Shown here: in pieces, positions 35,505 through 44,284 of the stretch
How positions within the stretch are numbered: the first letter of the stretch is position 1
Layout: each line of letters begins with the position of its first letter
Assembly (NCBI GenBank): GCA_910576385.1
Contig: CAJTIR010000010.1
Location: 1-64,000, forward strand
Direction: 5' to 3'
DNA: 64,000 nucleotides
Source: Lachnospiraceae bacterium
Lineage (GTDB): Bacteria; Bacillota; Clostridia; Lachnospirales; Lachnospiraceae
Notes under the pieces: model-generated
What the model was told of the DNA's origin: nothing
Databases searched by the model: none
What the model saw: the letters and a program-made list of their open reading frames with translations, nothing else
Program-made: the position numbers and the translations under genes

Positions 35505-36239
35505 CTACCCATACTGTTTTGACACAAACAAGAGATATTCCCGCTTGACATTTGCGGTATTCTTTTTGCTGATTGGAATACTGCTGCCACTGTCCATAAT
35601 AATATTGCTGCCATCCAATCTTTTTACATGTCTCATATTGACCAAAAAAGATTTGTGAACCTGCATAAAACTTCTGTCTTTTGCAAGATTTCCAATCTCT
35701 TCCTCAAAAGATTTTCTCATGAATATACTTTTTATCTGCTCTCCATTTGTCAGATGGACTTCCAACATTCTGGAACAGTTTTCGATATATTCAATTTGAG
35801 AATAAGGCGCTGATACTAGACCATCCTTTGTCTTAATCAGATAGATTGGACTATTTTTGACCTCTGTATAAGAAAAAGCATAATCTAAGGCTTCAAAAAA
35901 ACGCTCCTCATCAATTGGCTTTAACAGATATCTTGCCGCATGTACATCATAGGCATCCAGTGCAAAATCATCTGAGGAGGTAATGTATATAATAGTATGT
36001 TCCCGACCCGCTTTTCGAATCTGGTTGCCCAGATCAATTCCTGTTGTTTCCGACATAATAATGTCCAAAATATAAATATCCGCCAGATCTTTCTGCTGTA
36101 TTTTGCTCTTTAGTTTGACCGGATCCGTAAATTTTTCCACCTTAAATTCTGTCTTTGCATATAATTCCTTATATTTTTTCAGCAATTTATCAATCCCGAC
36201 CAGATCTCGAATGCTGTCATCGCAGATTGCTATTTTCAT
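35505..36239 (-). CDS. LytTR-family response regulator, AgrA-like
   Basis: A 244-residue regulator with a receiver (Asp7, Asp8, acceptor Asp59 in YILDIIMSE) and a LytTR DNA-binding domain (SFMQVHKSFLVNMRHVKRLDGSN). It is the partner of the AgrC-like kinase. The start is set at 36239 (MKIAICDD, GAGG nine bases upstream). The frame to 36320 would begin at or before the transcription start predicted from the promoter at 36324-36353. Confidence 0.9.
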   Translation of the reverse strand: MKIAICDDSIRDLVGIDKLLKKYKELYAKTEFKVEKFTDPVKLKSKIQQKDLADIYILDIIMSETTGIDLGNQIRKAGREHTIIYITSSDDFALDAYDVHAARYLLKPIDEERFFEALDYAFSYTEVKNSPIYLIKTKDGLVSAPYSQIEYIENCSRMLEVHLTNGEQIKSIFMRKSFEEEIGNLAKDRSFMQVHKSFLVNMRHVKRLDGSNIIMDSGSSIPISKKNTANVKREYLLFVSKQYG

Positions 36240-36323
36240 TTTATTATCCTCAGTAATATTCTTTACTGCCTCACAGCGGCAAACTATATGGATATGAAAA
36301 TTCCATTTTAGTACAACCATGCA

Positions 36324-36353
36324 ATTATATCACAACATACAGAAAAAATCCAA
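36324..36353 (-). promoter_or_regulatory. Promoter of the AgrA/AgrC-like pair
   Basis: Minus-strand -35 TTGGAT (36348-36353), an 18-bp spacer and a perfect -10 TATAAT (36324-36329). The transcript would start near 36317, leaving a leader of about 78 nt. Confidence 0.6.
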
Positions 36354-36394
36354 TTAGAATTTTTTATTAGATGTTCTTGTTATTGCAATTTTTG

Positions 36395-36473
36395 CAAGAT
36401 GATTTTTATGCATTCTGTCTTTGCTGTTTTAGCAGCAAAACCTTTTGAGTAAGTGAACATTTCTGTGCAGCAG
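36395..36473. repeat. Half copy of the nested-palindrome element
   Basis: This stretch aligns without large gaps to the right half of the element at 11823-12021: caagatgatttttatgcat, tctgtctttgc, gcaaaaccttttga and tgcagcag correspond to bases 11936-12010. The inner hairpin tttgctg/cagcaaa is kept by compensating changes. The left half is missing. It sits between the divergent agr-like and argG promoters. Confidence 0.65.
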
Positions 36474-36518
36474 ATCCTTTGGGTATATAGCGAGTACAAA
36501 AGAATTTTCCGTCCATGC

Positions 36519-36554
36519 TTGCCATTTTACACTTAGTATTGTATATTATACAAG
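36519..36554 (+). promoter_or_regulatory. argG promoter region with palindrome
   Basis: A possible -35 TTGCCA (36519-36524) and -10 TATATT (36542-36547) are 17 bases apart. A near-palindrome ttgtatattatacaa (36539-36553) covers the -10 and resembles an ArgR half-operator with one base missing. ArgR control of argG would match the argC operon. Confidence 0.4.
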
Positions 36555-36592
36555 AACAGAATTTGGATTTTCAAACTATGGAGGAAAATATT

Positions 36593-37816
36593 ATGAAAGA
36601 AAAAGTAATCTTAGCTTACTCTGGCGGCTTAGATACCACCGCCATCATCCCTTGGTTAAAGGAGAATTATGACTATGACGTAATCTGCTGCTGTATCGAC
36701 TGCGGACAAGAAGAAGAACTGGATGGCCTGGAAGAACGCGCCAAATTATCTGGCGCTTCCAAACTCTATATTGAGGATATCACTGACGAATTTGCAGAGG
36801 AATATATTCTTCCCTGTGTACAGGCTGGCGCAGTATATGAGAATAAATATCTGTTGGGTACTTCTATGGCTCGTCCTGGCATTGCAAAACGTCTGGTAGA
36901 AATTGCCAGAAAAGAGGGCGCTACTGCAATCTGTCACGGCGCTACTGGCAAAGGAAACGACCAGATTCGTTTTGAGCTTGGCATCAAAGCTCTGGCTCCT
37001 GATCTGAAGATTATCGCAGCCTGGAGAAGTGACAAGTGGAATATGCAGTCTCGTGAAGAGGAGATTGCATATTGTAAGTCACATGGCATTGACCTTCCAT
37101 TTTCTGCTGACAGCAGCTACAGCCGCGACCGTAATCTGTGGCATATCAGCCATGAAGGATTAGAGCTGGAAGATCCCGCTTGTGAACCAAATTATGACCA
37201 CCTGCTGGTATTGGGCGTATCTCCAGAAAAAGCGCCAGATGAAGGGGAATATGTGACCATGACTTTTGAATCTGGCGTACCAAAAACAATCAATGGACAG
37301 GAAATGAAAGTTGCCGACATTATTCGCGAATTAAACCGTCTCGGCGGCAAACATGGAATTGGCATCATTGACATAGTGGAAAACCGTGTGGTAGGCATGA
37401 AATCCCGCGGCGTCTATGAGACACCTGGCGGAACGATTCTGCTTGAGGCACAGCAGCAGTTGGAAGAACTGGTACTTGACCGCGCTACTATGGAAGTGAA
37501 AAAAGATTTGGGCAACAAGATGGCTCAGATTGTATATGAAGGAAAATGGTTTACTCCGCTGCGTGAAGCAGTGCAGGCGTTTGTCACCTCCACACAGCAA
37601 TATGTTACCGGAGAAGTAAAATTCAAACTCTACAAGGGAAATATTATCAAAGCTGGCACTACTTCCCCCTACTCTCTCTACAGTGAATCACTGGCAAGCT
37701 TTACCACTGGCGATCTGTATGACCACCATGATGCAGAAGGCTTTATCACTTTGTTTGGCCTGCCATTAAAAGTTCGCGCCATGAAGATGGCTGAACTGGA
37801 TAAAACCGAAAAATAA
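36593..37816 (+). CDS. argG: Argininosuccinate synthase
   Basis: A 407-residue ArgG. The P-loop is AYSGGLDT (residues 8-15); further family segments are HGATGKGNDQIRFE and SYSRDRNLWHISHEG. It joins citrulline and aspartate using ATP. The start is set at 36593 (MKEKVILAYS; GGAGG nine bases upstream) rather than the longer frame from 36515. argH and argF are not in the window. A bidirectional terminator follows. Confidence 0.96.
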   Translation: MKEKVILAYSGGLDTTAIIPWLKENYDYDVICCCIDCGQEEELDGLEERAKLSGASKLYIEDITDEFAEEYILPCVQAGAVYENKYLLGTSMARPGIAKRLVEIARKEGATAICHGATGKGNDQIRFELGIKALAPDLKIIAAWRSDKWNMQSREEEIAYCKSHGIDLPFSADSSYSRDRNLWHISHEGLELEDPACEPNYDHLLVLGVSPEKAPDEGEYVTMTFESGVPKTINGQEMKVADIIRELNRLGGKHGIGIIDIVENRVVGMKSRGVYETPGGTILLEAQQQLEELVLDRATMEVKKDLGNKMAQIVYEGKWFTPLREAVQAFVTSTQQYVTGEVKFKLYKGNIIKAGTTSPYSLYSESLASFTTGDLYDHHDAEGFITLFGLPLKVRAMKMAELDKTEK

Positions 37817-37884
37817 TATCAATACAAACGACCATGTTAAGTTTCCTTTAGCTATACATTGGTTTTTTAGAATGTTGCAAATGT

Positions 37885-37914
37885 AAATACCCCGTACAAA
37901 CTACGGGGTATTTT
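37885..37914. terminator. Bidirectional terminator between argG and yoeB
   Basis: Perfect stem aaataccccgta (37885-37896)/tacggggtattt (37902-37913) with a five-base loop and T-rich flanks on both strands. It ends argG rightward and the toxin-antitoxin transcript leftward. Confidence 0.85.
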
Positions 37915-38176
37915 AATTTGTATAATGCCCTTTACAGGACTTCACAATTATTTGATTATTTAACAATTCATATACAAGACGATTTTCTTCGTCAATTCGT
38001 CTGCTATATAAACCTGCTTTATCATATTTCAAGAGTTCTGGTTTTCCTATTCCTTGTAACGCTCCGTCTCGTTCTATGCTTTTTAAAAGTTGATTTATTC
38101 GTTTAATTACCTTTTTATCTTGCCCTTGCCAGTTTGTATACTGTTTCCAGCCTGTATCTGTAAATACAATATGCAT
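37913..38176 (-). CDS. yoeB: Txe/YoeB family toxin
   Basis: An 87-residue RelE-superfamily mRNA interferase of the YoeB type. It has the usual WQGQDKKVIKRINQLLKSIERD helix and LYSRRIDEENRLVYEL core, and ends CKGHYTN; the C-terminal His84-Tyr85 correspond to catalytic residues of E. coli YoeB. It cuts mRNA at the ribosome when not bound by its antitoxin. It lies three bases behind yefM, as is standard. The stop overlaps the terminator stem. Confidence 0.93.
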   Translation of the reverse strand: MHIVFTDTGWKQYTNWQGQDKKVIKRINQLLKSIERDGALQGIGKPELLKYDKAGLYSRRIDEENRLVYELLNNQIIVKSCKGHYTN

Positions 38177-38179
38177 GTT

Positions 38180-38419
38180 TTAATTCTCCATAGACTCCAA
38201 TTCTTCCATAGTCTTGTAAACTACTTTTCCTGCTTTCAATTCCTCATCGGATTGTCTCAACATGGTCAGGTATTCAGCATTATTTTTTGCCTTTTTCATT
38301 TCCTCATAATCCTGCACAGAAATAACAACAAGATTCTGCTCATGATCAAAAATTGGTTCACCCTGCATAGCCAATTTACGATACTCATCACTTATATTGA
38401 TAGGTTTTGTCACAATCAT
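38180..38419 (-). CDS. yefM: Phd/YefM family antitoxin
   Basis: A 79-residue antitoxin: N-terminal DNA-binding part (MIVTKPINISDEYRKLAM) and VVISVQDYEEMKKAK, the Phd/YefM signature, then a tail that would wrap the toxin (ELKAGKVVYKTMEELESME). It neutralises YoeB and represses its own operon with it. It is translated first, which secures antitoxin excess. Confidence 0.92.
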   Translation of the reverse strand: MIVTKPINISDEYRKLAMQGEPIFDHEQNLVVISVQDYEEMKKAKNNAEYLTMLRQSDEELKAGKVVYKTMEELESMEN

Positions 38420-38511
38420 TTTCTAACCTCCTTTTTTAGTCTTTGATAAGTTCAAGGGCACAAGCAAACCTTGTGCCCCAAATTTATGAGATTGACATCT
38501 GTTAAAATACA

Positions 38512-39390
38512 TTATTTACTGGAATAAAAATGCTTTACTCCCTTGGTGACGTCCACTGCATATACCATCTTACAACTCTTAACTACTTCATTCTCATCAT
38601 ACAAAAAAGCAATGGCGAGATGCGGCTGATCTGGGATTACAAAGTTGTTTTCTGTCAATTCCTCGTCTGAGATCGTTACATACTTTCCCTTTTTTAACTT
38701 ATATTTCCCAGTGACAACTGTCCCATCCTCAAGTGTCTCTTCTATCTTGTAAGTTCCATAGAATAATCCCTTTTTGACTTTAAATTTCTGGTCTGTATCT
38801 ACCTGATCATCTAGGACAATCACTTGATGTCCTTCGCCATTAGGAACGTCGTTTTTCCACTCTCCATTGTACACTTCCTTGTACAATTTTCCATCTTCCG
38901 TGTGGCTGCTGGTATAATACCAGATTCCGCTGCCGTCCCGTTTCCCATCCTTATAATCGCCATAATACCACTGATAACAGTCGCAGTCCTTAAAATTATA
39001 AAAACCGATTCCTTTGCCGCTGTCTCCACCCTTAGGCAAATACAGATAGCTGCCGCCATTTCCCACCATCTTAGAAAGTGCTCTGCCCTCTTTGCTGTCT
39101 TGTAGTTCATCCAAAGCCTTGGCATCATCTTTCTTAATGGCTTTGATCGCTTTTTTCATGGTTTTATTGTAGCTCTCCATCTGTTCGTCTTCCTCAGCGG
39201 ATTTCTCTGCAGCTTCCTGTAATTCTTTTTCTTTCAGATCATTAGTATTTTCTTGCGCAGATTGATCTGCGGATTGCTGATAATCATTTGTCGCTTCTTT
39301 TTGGTCTTGTGTGGTACAGCTAGTAAGAAAAATCATTGCGCACGCCGCCGCTAACATAGCCGTCGGCATCACTCTGCTCTGTTTCTTCAT
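38512..39390 (-). CDS. Lipoprotein with MORN-like repeats
   Basis: A 292-residue lipoprotein. The ATG at 39390 has GGAGG eight bases upstream and gives a signal peptide ending in FLTSC (lipobox). A charged, Gln/Glu-rich coil (about 30-75) follows, then MORN-like segments (GSGIWYYTSS, YNGEWKNDVPNGEGHQV, GLFYGTYKIEETLEDGTVVTGKYKLKKG). MORN repeats mediate membrane or protein contacts. Function unknown; it is preceded by a DUF2225 gene and followed by the toxin-antitoxin pair, with no evident operon partner. Confidence 0.7.
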   Translation of the reverse strand: MKKQSRVMPTAMLAAACAMIFLTSCTTQDQKEATNDYQQSADQSAQENTNDLKEKELQEAAEKSAEEDEQMESYNKTMKKAIKAIKKDDAKALDELQDSKEGRALSKMVGNGGSYLYLPKGGDSGKGIGFYNFKDCDCYQWYYGDYKDGKRDGSGIWYYTSSHTEDGKLYKEVYNGEWKNDVPNGEGHQVIVLDDQVDTDQKFKVKKGLFYGTYKIEETLEDGTVVTGKYKLKKGKYVTISDEELTENNFVIPDQPHLAIAFLYDENEVVKSCKMVYAVDVTKGVKHFYSSK

Positions 39391-39457
39391 GCTTCTGTCC
39401 TCCATTTACCTCTATACTAAATTAATTGGTTACTGCGAATCGATTTCCTGTCTGCAT

Positions 39458-40315
39458 CTATTTTCTCAGCTCTGCGATAATATCTTCTTTTAATTCCAAA
39501 GCCATATCTTTCATGCGGCGGCTAGCCGAGGCAGACGTCAACACGCTTTGCAAGAATTTTGAAGCGATCTCATATTTTTTAAAATGAAATGCCATACAAG
39601 CGAGAAGATAATCCACCGTACACTGCTCCATCCCGCACATTGGAAACATTTCCCCAGCAATTGCCTTCTGAAAACCTTCAAATGCCTGTTGATAAAACTC
39701 TTCCTGCTCCTGTTGACATGCTTGCTTTGCCTGCTTTTCCTCTGAAGTACCCTCTGACATTGTCTCCGCTTTTCCCCGCAGCAACCAAGAAAGTTTCAGA
39801 CAGGTGAAAGCTTTCTCACTGTCTCTCCCTCTTTTTACCACGGTATTTAAAAGAGATAATTTATAGCGGTCCACTGCAGTATCATAACTGTAGAATTCAT
39901 CCTCTGACTTTGTTTTTGCCTGAAATTGACTGGCAATCTGTTCGCGGATCAATTTAATCTGTCCAGATGAAACCATATCAAAATAACGATTCATCGCTGT
40001 ATACCCACAGAATGGACAAGATGTAATATCATATTTTAAGGTATCAATATACTGGAATCTTGGTCTTAAGTCACGGTCTGGCTCTAATCGTTTTACTCTG
40101 CCATTCTTAACCACTTTGGTCTTAAATACCTGATCGCAAACCTTACATCTCACAGTCTTTTCCAGAATAAAATCTTTCTCCAGAGGAATTTCCTGTTCGG
40201 CCGGCTTTGTCTGCTGCTTATCATTTTGTACATTTGACTTCTGGCCATCTTCAAATAATTGCACAGATTCTGGTGATTTTAAGCCAAATTTTTCCAATCC
40301 TGAAAATATATTCAT
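39458..40315 (-). CDS. DUF2225 family protein
   Basis: A 285-residue cytoplasmic protein of the DUF2225 family of Firmicutes. It contains two CxxC pairs (VRCKVCDQVF and SCPFCGYTAM), probably a zinc ribbon, followed by TPR-like helices (residues about 130-285). A short variable N-terminus with a PAEQ stretch precedes it. Function is not established. It lies 22 bases behind glnS and may be co-transcribed. Confidence 0.85.
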   Translation of the reverse strand: MNIFSGLEKFGLKSPESVQLFEDGQKSNVQNDKQQTKPAEQEIPLEKDFILEKTVRCKVCDQVFKTKVVKNGRVKRLEPDRDLRPRFQYIDTLKYDITSCPFCGYTAMNRYFDMVSSGQIKLIREQIASQFQAKTKSEDEFYSYDTAVDRYKLSLLNTVVKRGRDSEKAFTCLKLSWLLRGKAETMSEGTSEEKQAKQACQQEQEEFYQQAFEGFQKAIAGEMFPMCGMEQCTVDYLLACMAFHFKKYEIASKFLQSVLTSASASRRMKDMALELKEDIIAELRK

Positions 40316-40337
40316 GGCACTTTTCCTCCTCTTTACG

Positions 40338-42014
40338 CTACTGATTCTGTGTCGGCAGCTTATAAGAACTCTTTAAAGAAACAATCCGATTAAATACCAA
40401 AGCATCTGGTTTGGAATCTTTCGCATCTGCACAGAAAAATCCCTGTCTTACAAACTGGTAACTGTCATAAGGCTTTGCTTCCCCCAAAGCAGGTTCAATA
40501 TAACATTTTGTTTTGACAGTCAGTGAATTGGGATTCAGATTTAAGCTGCCATCCTCCTTGTTGTATACCCCTTTTTCTTCATCCACCAAATTTTCATAGA
40601 GTCGAACCTCACACTGTTTCGCAAATGGAGCTGGTACCCAATGGATGGTACCCTTTACCTTGCGGCCCGTAAACCCACTTCCCGCTTTTGTCTCTGGGTC
40701 ATAGGTGCAGTGCACTTCCGTTACATTTCCCTGTTCATCCTTAATAAAGCTTTCGCATTTGACAAAATAAGCATGCATCAGACGTACTTCATTGCCTGGA
40801 AACAGTCGGAAATATTTTCTGGGCGGCTCCTCCATAAAATCTTCCCGCTCAATATACAGTTCCCGGCAGAATGGAATCTGCCGTGTCCCCAGCTCCTCAT
40901 TTTCCAGATTATTGGCTGCATCCAGATATTCTACCTGATCTTCTGGATAATTATCAATCACCAATTTAATCGGATCTAACACCGCCATCATCCGCGGACG
41001 CTTTAATTTTAGATCTTCACGAATACAGTACTCCAACATCGCGTAATCCACAGAGCTATTGGCCTTAGACACTCCACAAAGTTCCACAAATCTCTGAATA
41101 GATTCCGGCGTAAACCCACGTCTTCTCAAAGCCGCGATGGACACCAGGCGCGGATCGTCCCAGCCATCCACAATCTGCTCCTCCACCAGCTTCTTGATAT
41201 AACGCTTTCCTGTCACCACATTGGTAAGATACAACTTAGCAAATTCAATCTGCTTGGGGGGATTCTCATATTCCAGTTCCCGCACGACCCAATCATACAA
41301 CGGTCTATGATCCTCAAATTCTAAGGTACAGATCGAATGGCTAATTCCTTCAATCGCATCCTCAATCGGATGTGCAAAATCATACATTGGATAGATACAC
41401 CACTGATCTCCAGTATTATGATGCGTCATATGCGCTACCCGATATAACACGGGATCTCTCATATTGATATTGGGAGAGGCCATATCAATCCTGGCGCGGA
41501 GAACTAACGCACCATCCTCATACTTTCCAGCCTTCATCTCCTCAAAAAGCTTTAGATTCTCTTCTATATTTCTTGATGCACCAGGATCTTCTTTGCCAGG
41601 CTCGGTCAAAGTTCCCCTAAATTCCCGAATCTGCTCCGCATTCAATTCTGATACATATGCTTTGCCTTTTTTAATCAGTTTCACGGCTGCTTCATACATT
41701 TGGTCAAAATAATCAGATGCAAAAAACAGACGCTCCTCCCAATCAGCCCCCAGCCACTTTATATCCTTCTTGATAGAGTCTACAAATTCGGTTTTTTCCT
41801 TCGTGGGGTTGGTATCATCAAAACGCATATGAAACTTACCCTGATACTTCTTCGCTAATCCATAATTCAATAAAATAGATTTGGCATGTCCAATATGAAG
41901 ATAACCATTCGGTTCCGGTGGAAAACGTGTCCTAACCGTCTCACAATGTCCCTCTTTGATATCTTCCTCAATAATCTGCTCAATAAAATTCTTGGAAACT
42001 GTTTCGTTTTCCAT
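40338..42014 (-). CDS. glnS: Glutaminyl-tRNA synthetase
   Basis: A 558-residue class I enzyme with [15 protein letters not shown] (HIGH motif) and the two C-terminal beta-barrel domains. The KMSKS region reads [12 protein letters not shown], not the MSK-type sequence of E. coli GlnS. The ATG at 42014 has AGGAGGA six to seven bases upstream; the longer frame to 42143 runs through the leader. It charges tRNA-Gln directly, so this organism need not rely on the amidotransferase route. A consensus promoter and folded leader precede it. Confidence 0.95.
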   Translation of the reverse strand: MENETVSKNFIEQIIEEDIKEGHCETVRTRFPPEPNGYLHIGHAKSILLNYGLAKKYQGKFHMRFDDTNPTKEKTEFVDSIKKDIKWLGADWEERLFFASDYFDQMYEAAVKLIKKGKAYVSELNAEQIREFRGTLTEPGKEDPGASRNIEENLKLFEEMKAGKYEDGALVLRARIDMASPNINMRDPVLYRVAHMTHHNTGDQWCIYPMYDFAHPIEDAIEGISHSICTLEFEDHRPLYDWVVRELEYENPPKQIEFAKLYLTNVVTGKRYIKKLVEEQIVDGWDDPRLVSIAALRRRGFTPESIQRFVELCGVSKANSSVDYAMLEYCIREDLKLKRPRMMAVLDPIKLVIDNYPEDQVEYLDAANNLENEELGTRQIPFCRELYIEREDFMEEPPRKYFRLFPGNEVRLMHAYFVKCESFIKDEQGNVTEVHCTYDPETKAGSGFTGRKVKGTIHWVPAPFAKQCEVRLYENLVDEEKGVYNKEDGSLNLNPNSLTVKTKCYIEPALGEAKPYDSYQFVRQGFFCADAKDSKPDALVFNRIVSLKSSYKLPTQNQ

Positions 42015-42202
42015 CTGTGTTCCTCCTGGTTTTTTCAAATTCCGATACAGGTAAAAACAAAGTGTGCCGCCATTGATACTGATATTGCTGCTTACCGCCA
42101 AAAACGGAAGGCATCCCCTATCGGATATATAAGCGAAACACACTTTGATGTTTTTCCTGCTCCAGTAGATTCTATTATAAATTCTAATTCCCTATTTGTC
42201 AA
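42015..42202 (-). promoter_or_regulatory. glnS promoter and folded leader
   Basis: A perfect promoter: minus-strand TTGACA (42197-42202), a 17-bp spacer, TATAAT (42174-42179). The leader of about 150 nt folds as nested stems: aaagtgtg (near 42144)/cacacttt (near 42061), gctta/taagc inside it, and two small hairpins (atcc/ggat and gcc/ggc). The outer 3' arm is followed by gttttt, so the outer stem could act as an attenuator. No T-box sequence (AGGGTGGNACCGCG) was found. Riboswitch class not recognised. Confidence 0.6.
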
Positions 42203-42228
42203 TCAAATCCCCCTCAGCTAGCACCCTC

Positions 42229-43068
42229 TCAACTTCGTCTTACATGCTGATGTGTAAACAGATGATCTTGACAGTATTCATAGTTGCCCTCACATTTCGA
42301 ACAAAAACGAAACTCAAGCTGTGCGCCATCCTTCTCGGTTCTGCCACAAATGGCACATTTATGTTTGGTAACATTCTGCGCTTGGCGCATCTGCTGACGA
42401 TAGACGTGCTTTCTGTGAATCTCCTTCGGCGAAATTCTCTGATAATTTCTGGTACAGAAAAAGAAAATCAAGAAATTCAATAAGGAGGCGATAATGGCCA
42501 CTTTTCCAGCCCAATTGCTGGCAATAAACATAAAGGCCATCCACACTGCATCTATAATTCCCAGCCATTTTGCCTTAAAAGGAATGATAAAATACAAGCG
42601 AAACTCAGTATTGGGAAAAATCGCTGCAAATGCCATAAACAGTGACATCGTAACATATTCTGTACTGAAATAATATCCAATCCCCGTCACTGAAACCCCA
42701 GAAGTAATAAAATAAACCACATACAGAAGAAAAGCTCCCAACATAGAAAACAATAATCCGCCAAACAAATAGACATTATAGCGAAAGGTTCCAATCGCCT
42801 GTTCAATGGAACTGCCAATAAAATAATAACAAGATAAGAAAAAAATTAAAAATAAGATATTGACTGCAGGCGGAATCAAAAGCCAGGATACGAGACGCCA
42901 AACCTGCCCCCTAAGAATCAGATATGGTTCCAGAGTCAGCAAACTCTGTACCTGGGGCATAGTATATTGGATAATAAAGCCCAATACCCATGCCCCAATT
43001 AGCCAAAAAGTTAAGTTGGGGATTGCATACCTGCCAAATTTCCGTTCCATTTTATTTAGAAAATTCAT
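42229..43068 (-). CDS. Rhomboid-like membrane protein with C-terminal zinc-finger-like tail
   Basis: A 279-residue protein with five or six membrane segments (about 15-205). The rhomboid-fold signature RGQVWRLVSWLLIPPA is visible, but the catalytic GxSG serine and the histidine are not. It is therefore probably an inactive rhomboid. The tail (about 235-279) has CAICG, FCSKCEGNYEYCQDHLFTHQH, a likely zinc site. The start is set at 43068 (MNFLNKMERKFG) with GAGGTG upstream. Function unknown; inactive rhomboids often bind and steer other membrane proteins. Confidence 0.75.
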   Translation of the reverse strand: MNFLNKMERKFGRYAIPNLTFWLIGAWVLGFIIQYTMPQVQSLLTLEPYLILRGQVWRLVSWLLIPPAVNILFLIFFLSCYYFIGSSIEQAIGTFRYNVYLFGGLLFSMLGAFLLYVVYFITSGVSVTGIGYYFSTEYVTMSLFMAFAAIFPNTEFRLYFIIPFKAKWLGIIDAVWMAFMFIASNWAGKVAIIASLLNFLIFFFCTRNYQRISPKEIHRKHVYRQQMRQAQNVTKHKCAICGRTEKDGAQLEFRFCSKCEGNYEYCQDHLFTHQHVRRS

Positions 43069-43135
43069 AATGCACCTCACTCGATTTTGTTAAAGTAAAC
43101 GGCAAATTTATCTGTTATTTACTATTATTATCTTT

Positions 43136-43310
43136 GCAACTATTCAGAATCCCAAGCCATAGACATGCCTGCCTGGATGTCATATGCCTTTGCTAAGGCT
43201 TTCGTCTGTGACTTTTGGGATTATCACCCTCATGAAAATAAATATTCATCCCTATCCAAATCTATTGGAATGGTCTGAATATCTATTTTCATCGGGTTCT
43301 GAATCGTTAC
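43136..43310. repeat. Inverted-repeat-bounded intergenic element
   Basis: gcaactattcagaatccc (from 43136) and the complement of gggttctgaatcgttac (43294-43310) match at most positions, bounding about 175 bases without ORF. Inside are small hairpins (gcctttgctaaggc, 43188-43201). The arm resembles that of the lepA leader repeat at 16848-16908. It lies between the LysM and rhomboid-like genes; a terminator role of the inner hairpins is possible. Confidence 0.45.
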
Positions 43311-43371
43311 TTTTCATTATAAATTTTCTGATATAGTTTGTCAACGAATGGAACCACAGTTCATAAAAACT

Positions 43372-43935
43372 TTATATTTCATCCATACTCTTACGACTGA
43401 ACACTTCTTCCTGGTCAATCCAATTTTCCTGACCAGGCATCTCTTTTTGGTCATTCCAATTTGGTCTGTCTGACATGTCTTCCTCGTTTGCCCAATTTGG
43501 CCGATTTGACATGTCTTCCTCGTTTGCCCAATTTTGCATATTCTCTCTGTCATTCCACTCTTCCTGATTGGGCAGTTCCTCTCTGTCATCCCAATTACCA
43601 GGCTGCTGCATTCCATTCCAGTTGTTGGCAGTATTTGAGTCAGACATTTCCTCCCAGTCTCTTGGCATTCTCTCACTATCCATGTTTGTGAATTGCTGAC
43701 GCTCACCAGCGCCAACAGCTCTTGGCTGAATGGTTGCCGGAATGCACAGCTCATCCCCAATCTGCAAATTATAGACATCTACGAAAGGATTTGCAAACAT
43801 CAATTGCCCTACACTGACATGGTATCTTTTTCCCAACTGATAAAGGGTATCTCCCTTTTGTATCACATGTATGATTCCTCCGCATGACCCTCCTGGGAAA
43901 ATTGGGCCAATCGGAATTGGAATAATTCTTGCCAT
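43372..43935 (-). CDS. LysM-domain protein, spore-coat type
   Basis: A 187-residue protein. The start at 43935 (MARIIPIPIG; GGAGG ten bases upstream) is preferred over the longer frame to 44046. A proline/glycine-rich start (IPIGPIFPGGSCGG) leads to one LysM domain (about 22-70: HVIQKGDTLYQLGKRYHVS). The rest is an acidic, Trp/Asn/Glu-rich tail with a 12-residue repeat (NWANEEDMSNRP and variants) encoded by exact 36-bp tandem repeats (43472-43534). No signal peptide, which fits SafA/YkvP-like spore-coat proteins assembled in the mother cell. Confidence 0.8.
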   Translation of the reverse strand: MARIIPIPIGPIFPGGSCGGIIHVIQKGDTLYQLGKRYHVSVGQLMFANPFVDVYNLQIGDELCIPATIQPRAVGAGERQQFTNMDSERMPRDWEEMSDSNTANNWNGMQQPGNWDDREELPNQEEWNDRENMQNWANEEDMSNRPNWANEEDMSDRPNWNDQKEMPGQENWIDQEEVFSRKSMDEI

Positions 43936-44046
43936 AAATTTCTTTCCTCCATACTTAATTCCAATCGTCTTTGTTACTATTATATTCCATCTATGCGAAA
44001 CGGTTCTATCCTTCCATTTGCAGCATATATTGGACAAAGTAAACAA

Positions 44047-44284
44047 CAGAATAGGAAAAAATATTTGTAAATTCTAAACATTCTATAAAATCCACGAAAT
44101 CAATTGTTTTTTGCAAACTCCTGTCGTATAATAAGCAATGTTCATTTTCAGAACACCTATTAAATAAGAAGAAACAGTTAAAATTTGCCATAATCATATG
44201 CAATTAATCTATTTTCTGCATAAAATGATGTTGATACAGTGACTATGTATCAGCACTATGATATAAAAACCTGGAGGAAATGAT
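44047..44284 (+). promoter_or_regulatory. Upstream region of the activase-like gene with 21-bp dyad
   Basis: The gap between the divergent LysM and activase genes. tgataca (44232-44238) and tgtatca (44246-44252) form a perfect 7-7-7 dyad just before a TATGAT (44257-44262) and the GGAGG (44273-44277) of the activase gene. It is placed to block the promoter. No terminator or other gene is seen in the rest of the gap. Confidence 0.45.

Noticed and set aside
42015-42170. T-box or purine riboswitch before glnS
   Set aside because: No AGGGTGGNACCGCG-type sequence, and the short TATA-like resemblance to the purine class does not extend to the conserved loops.
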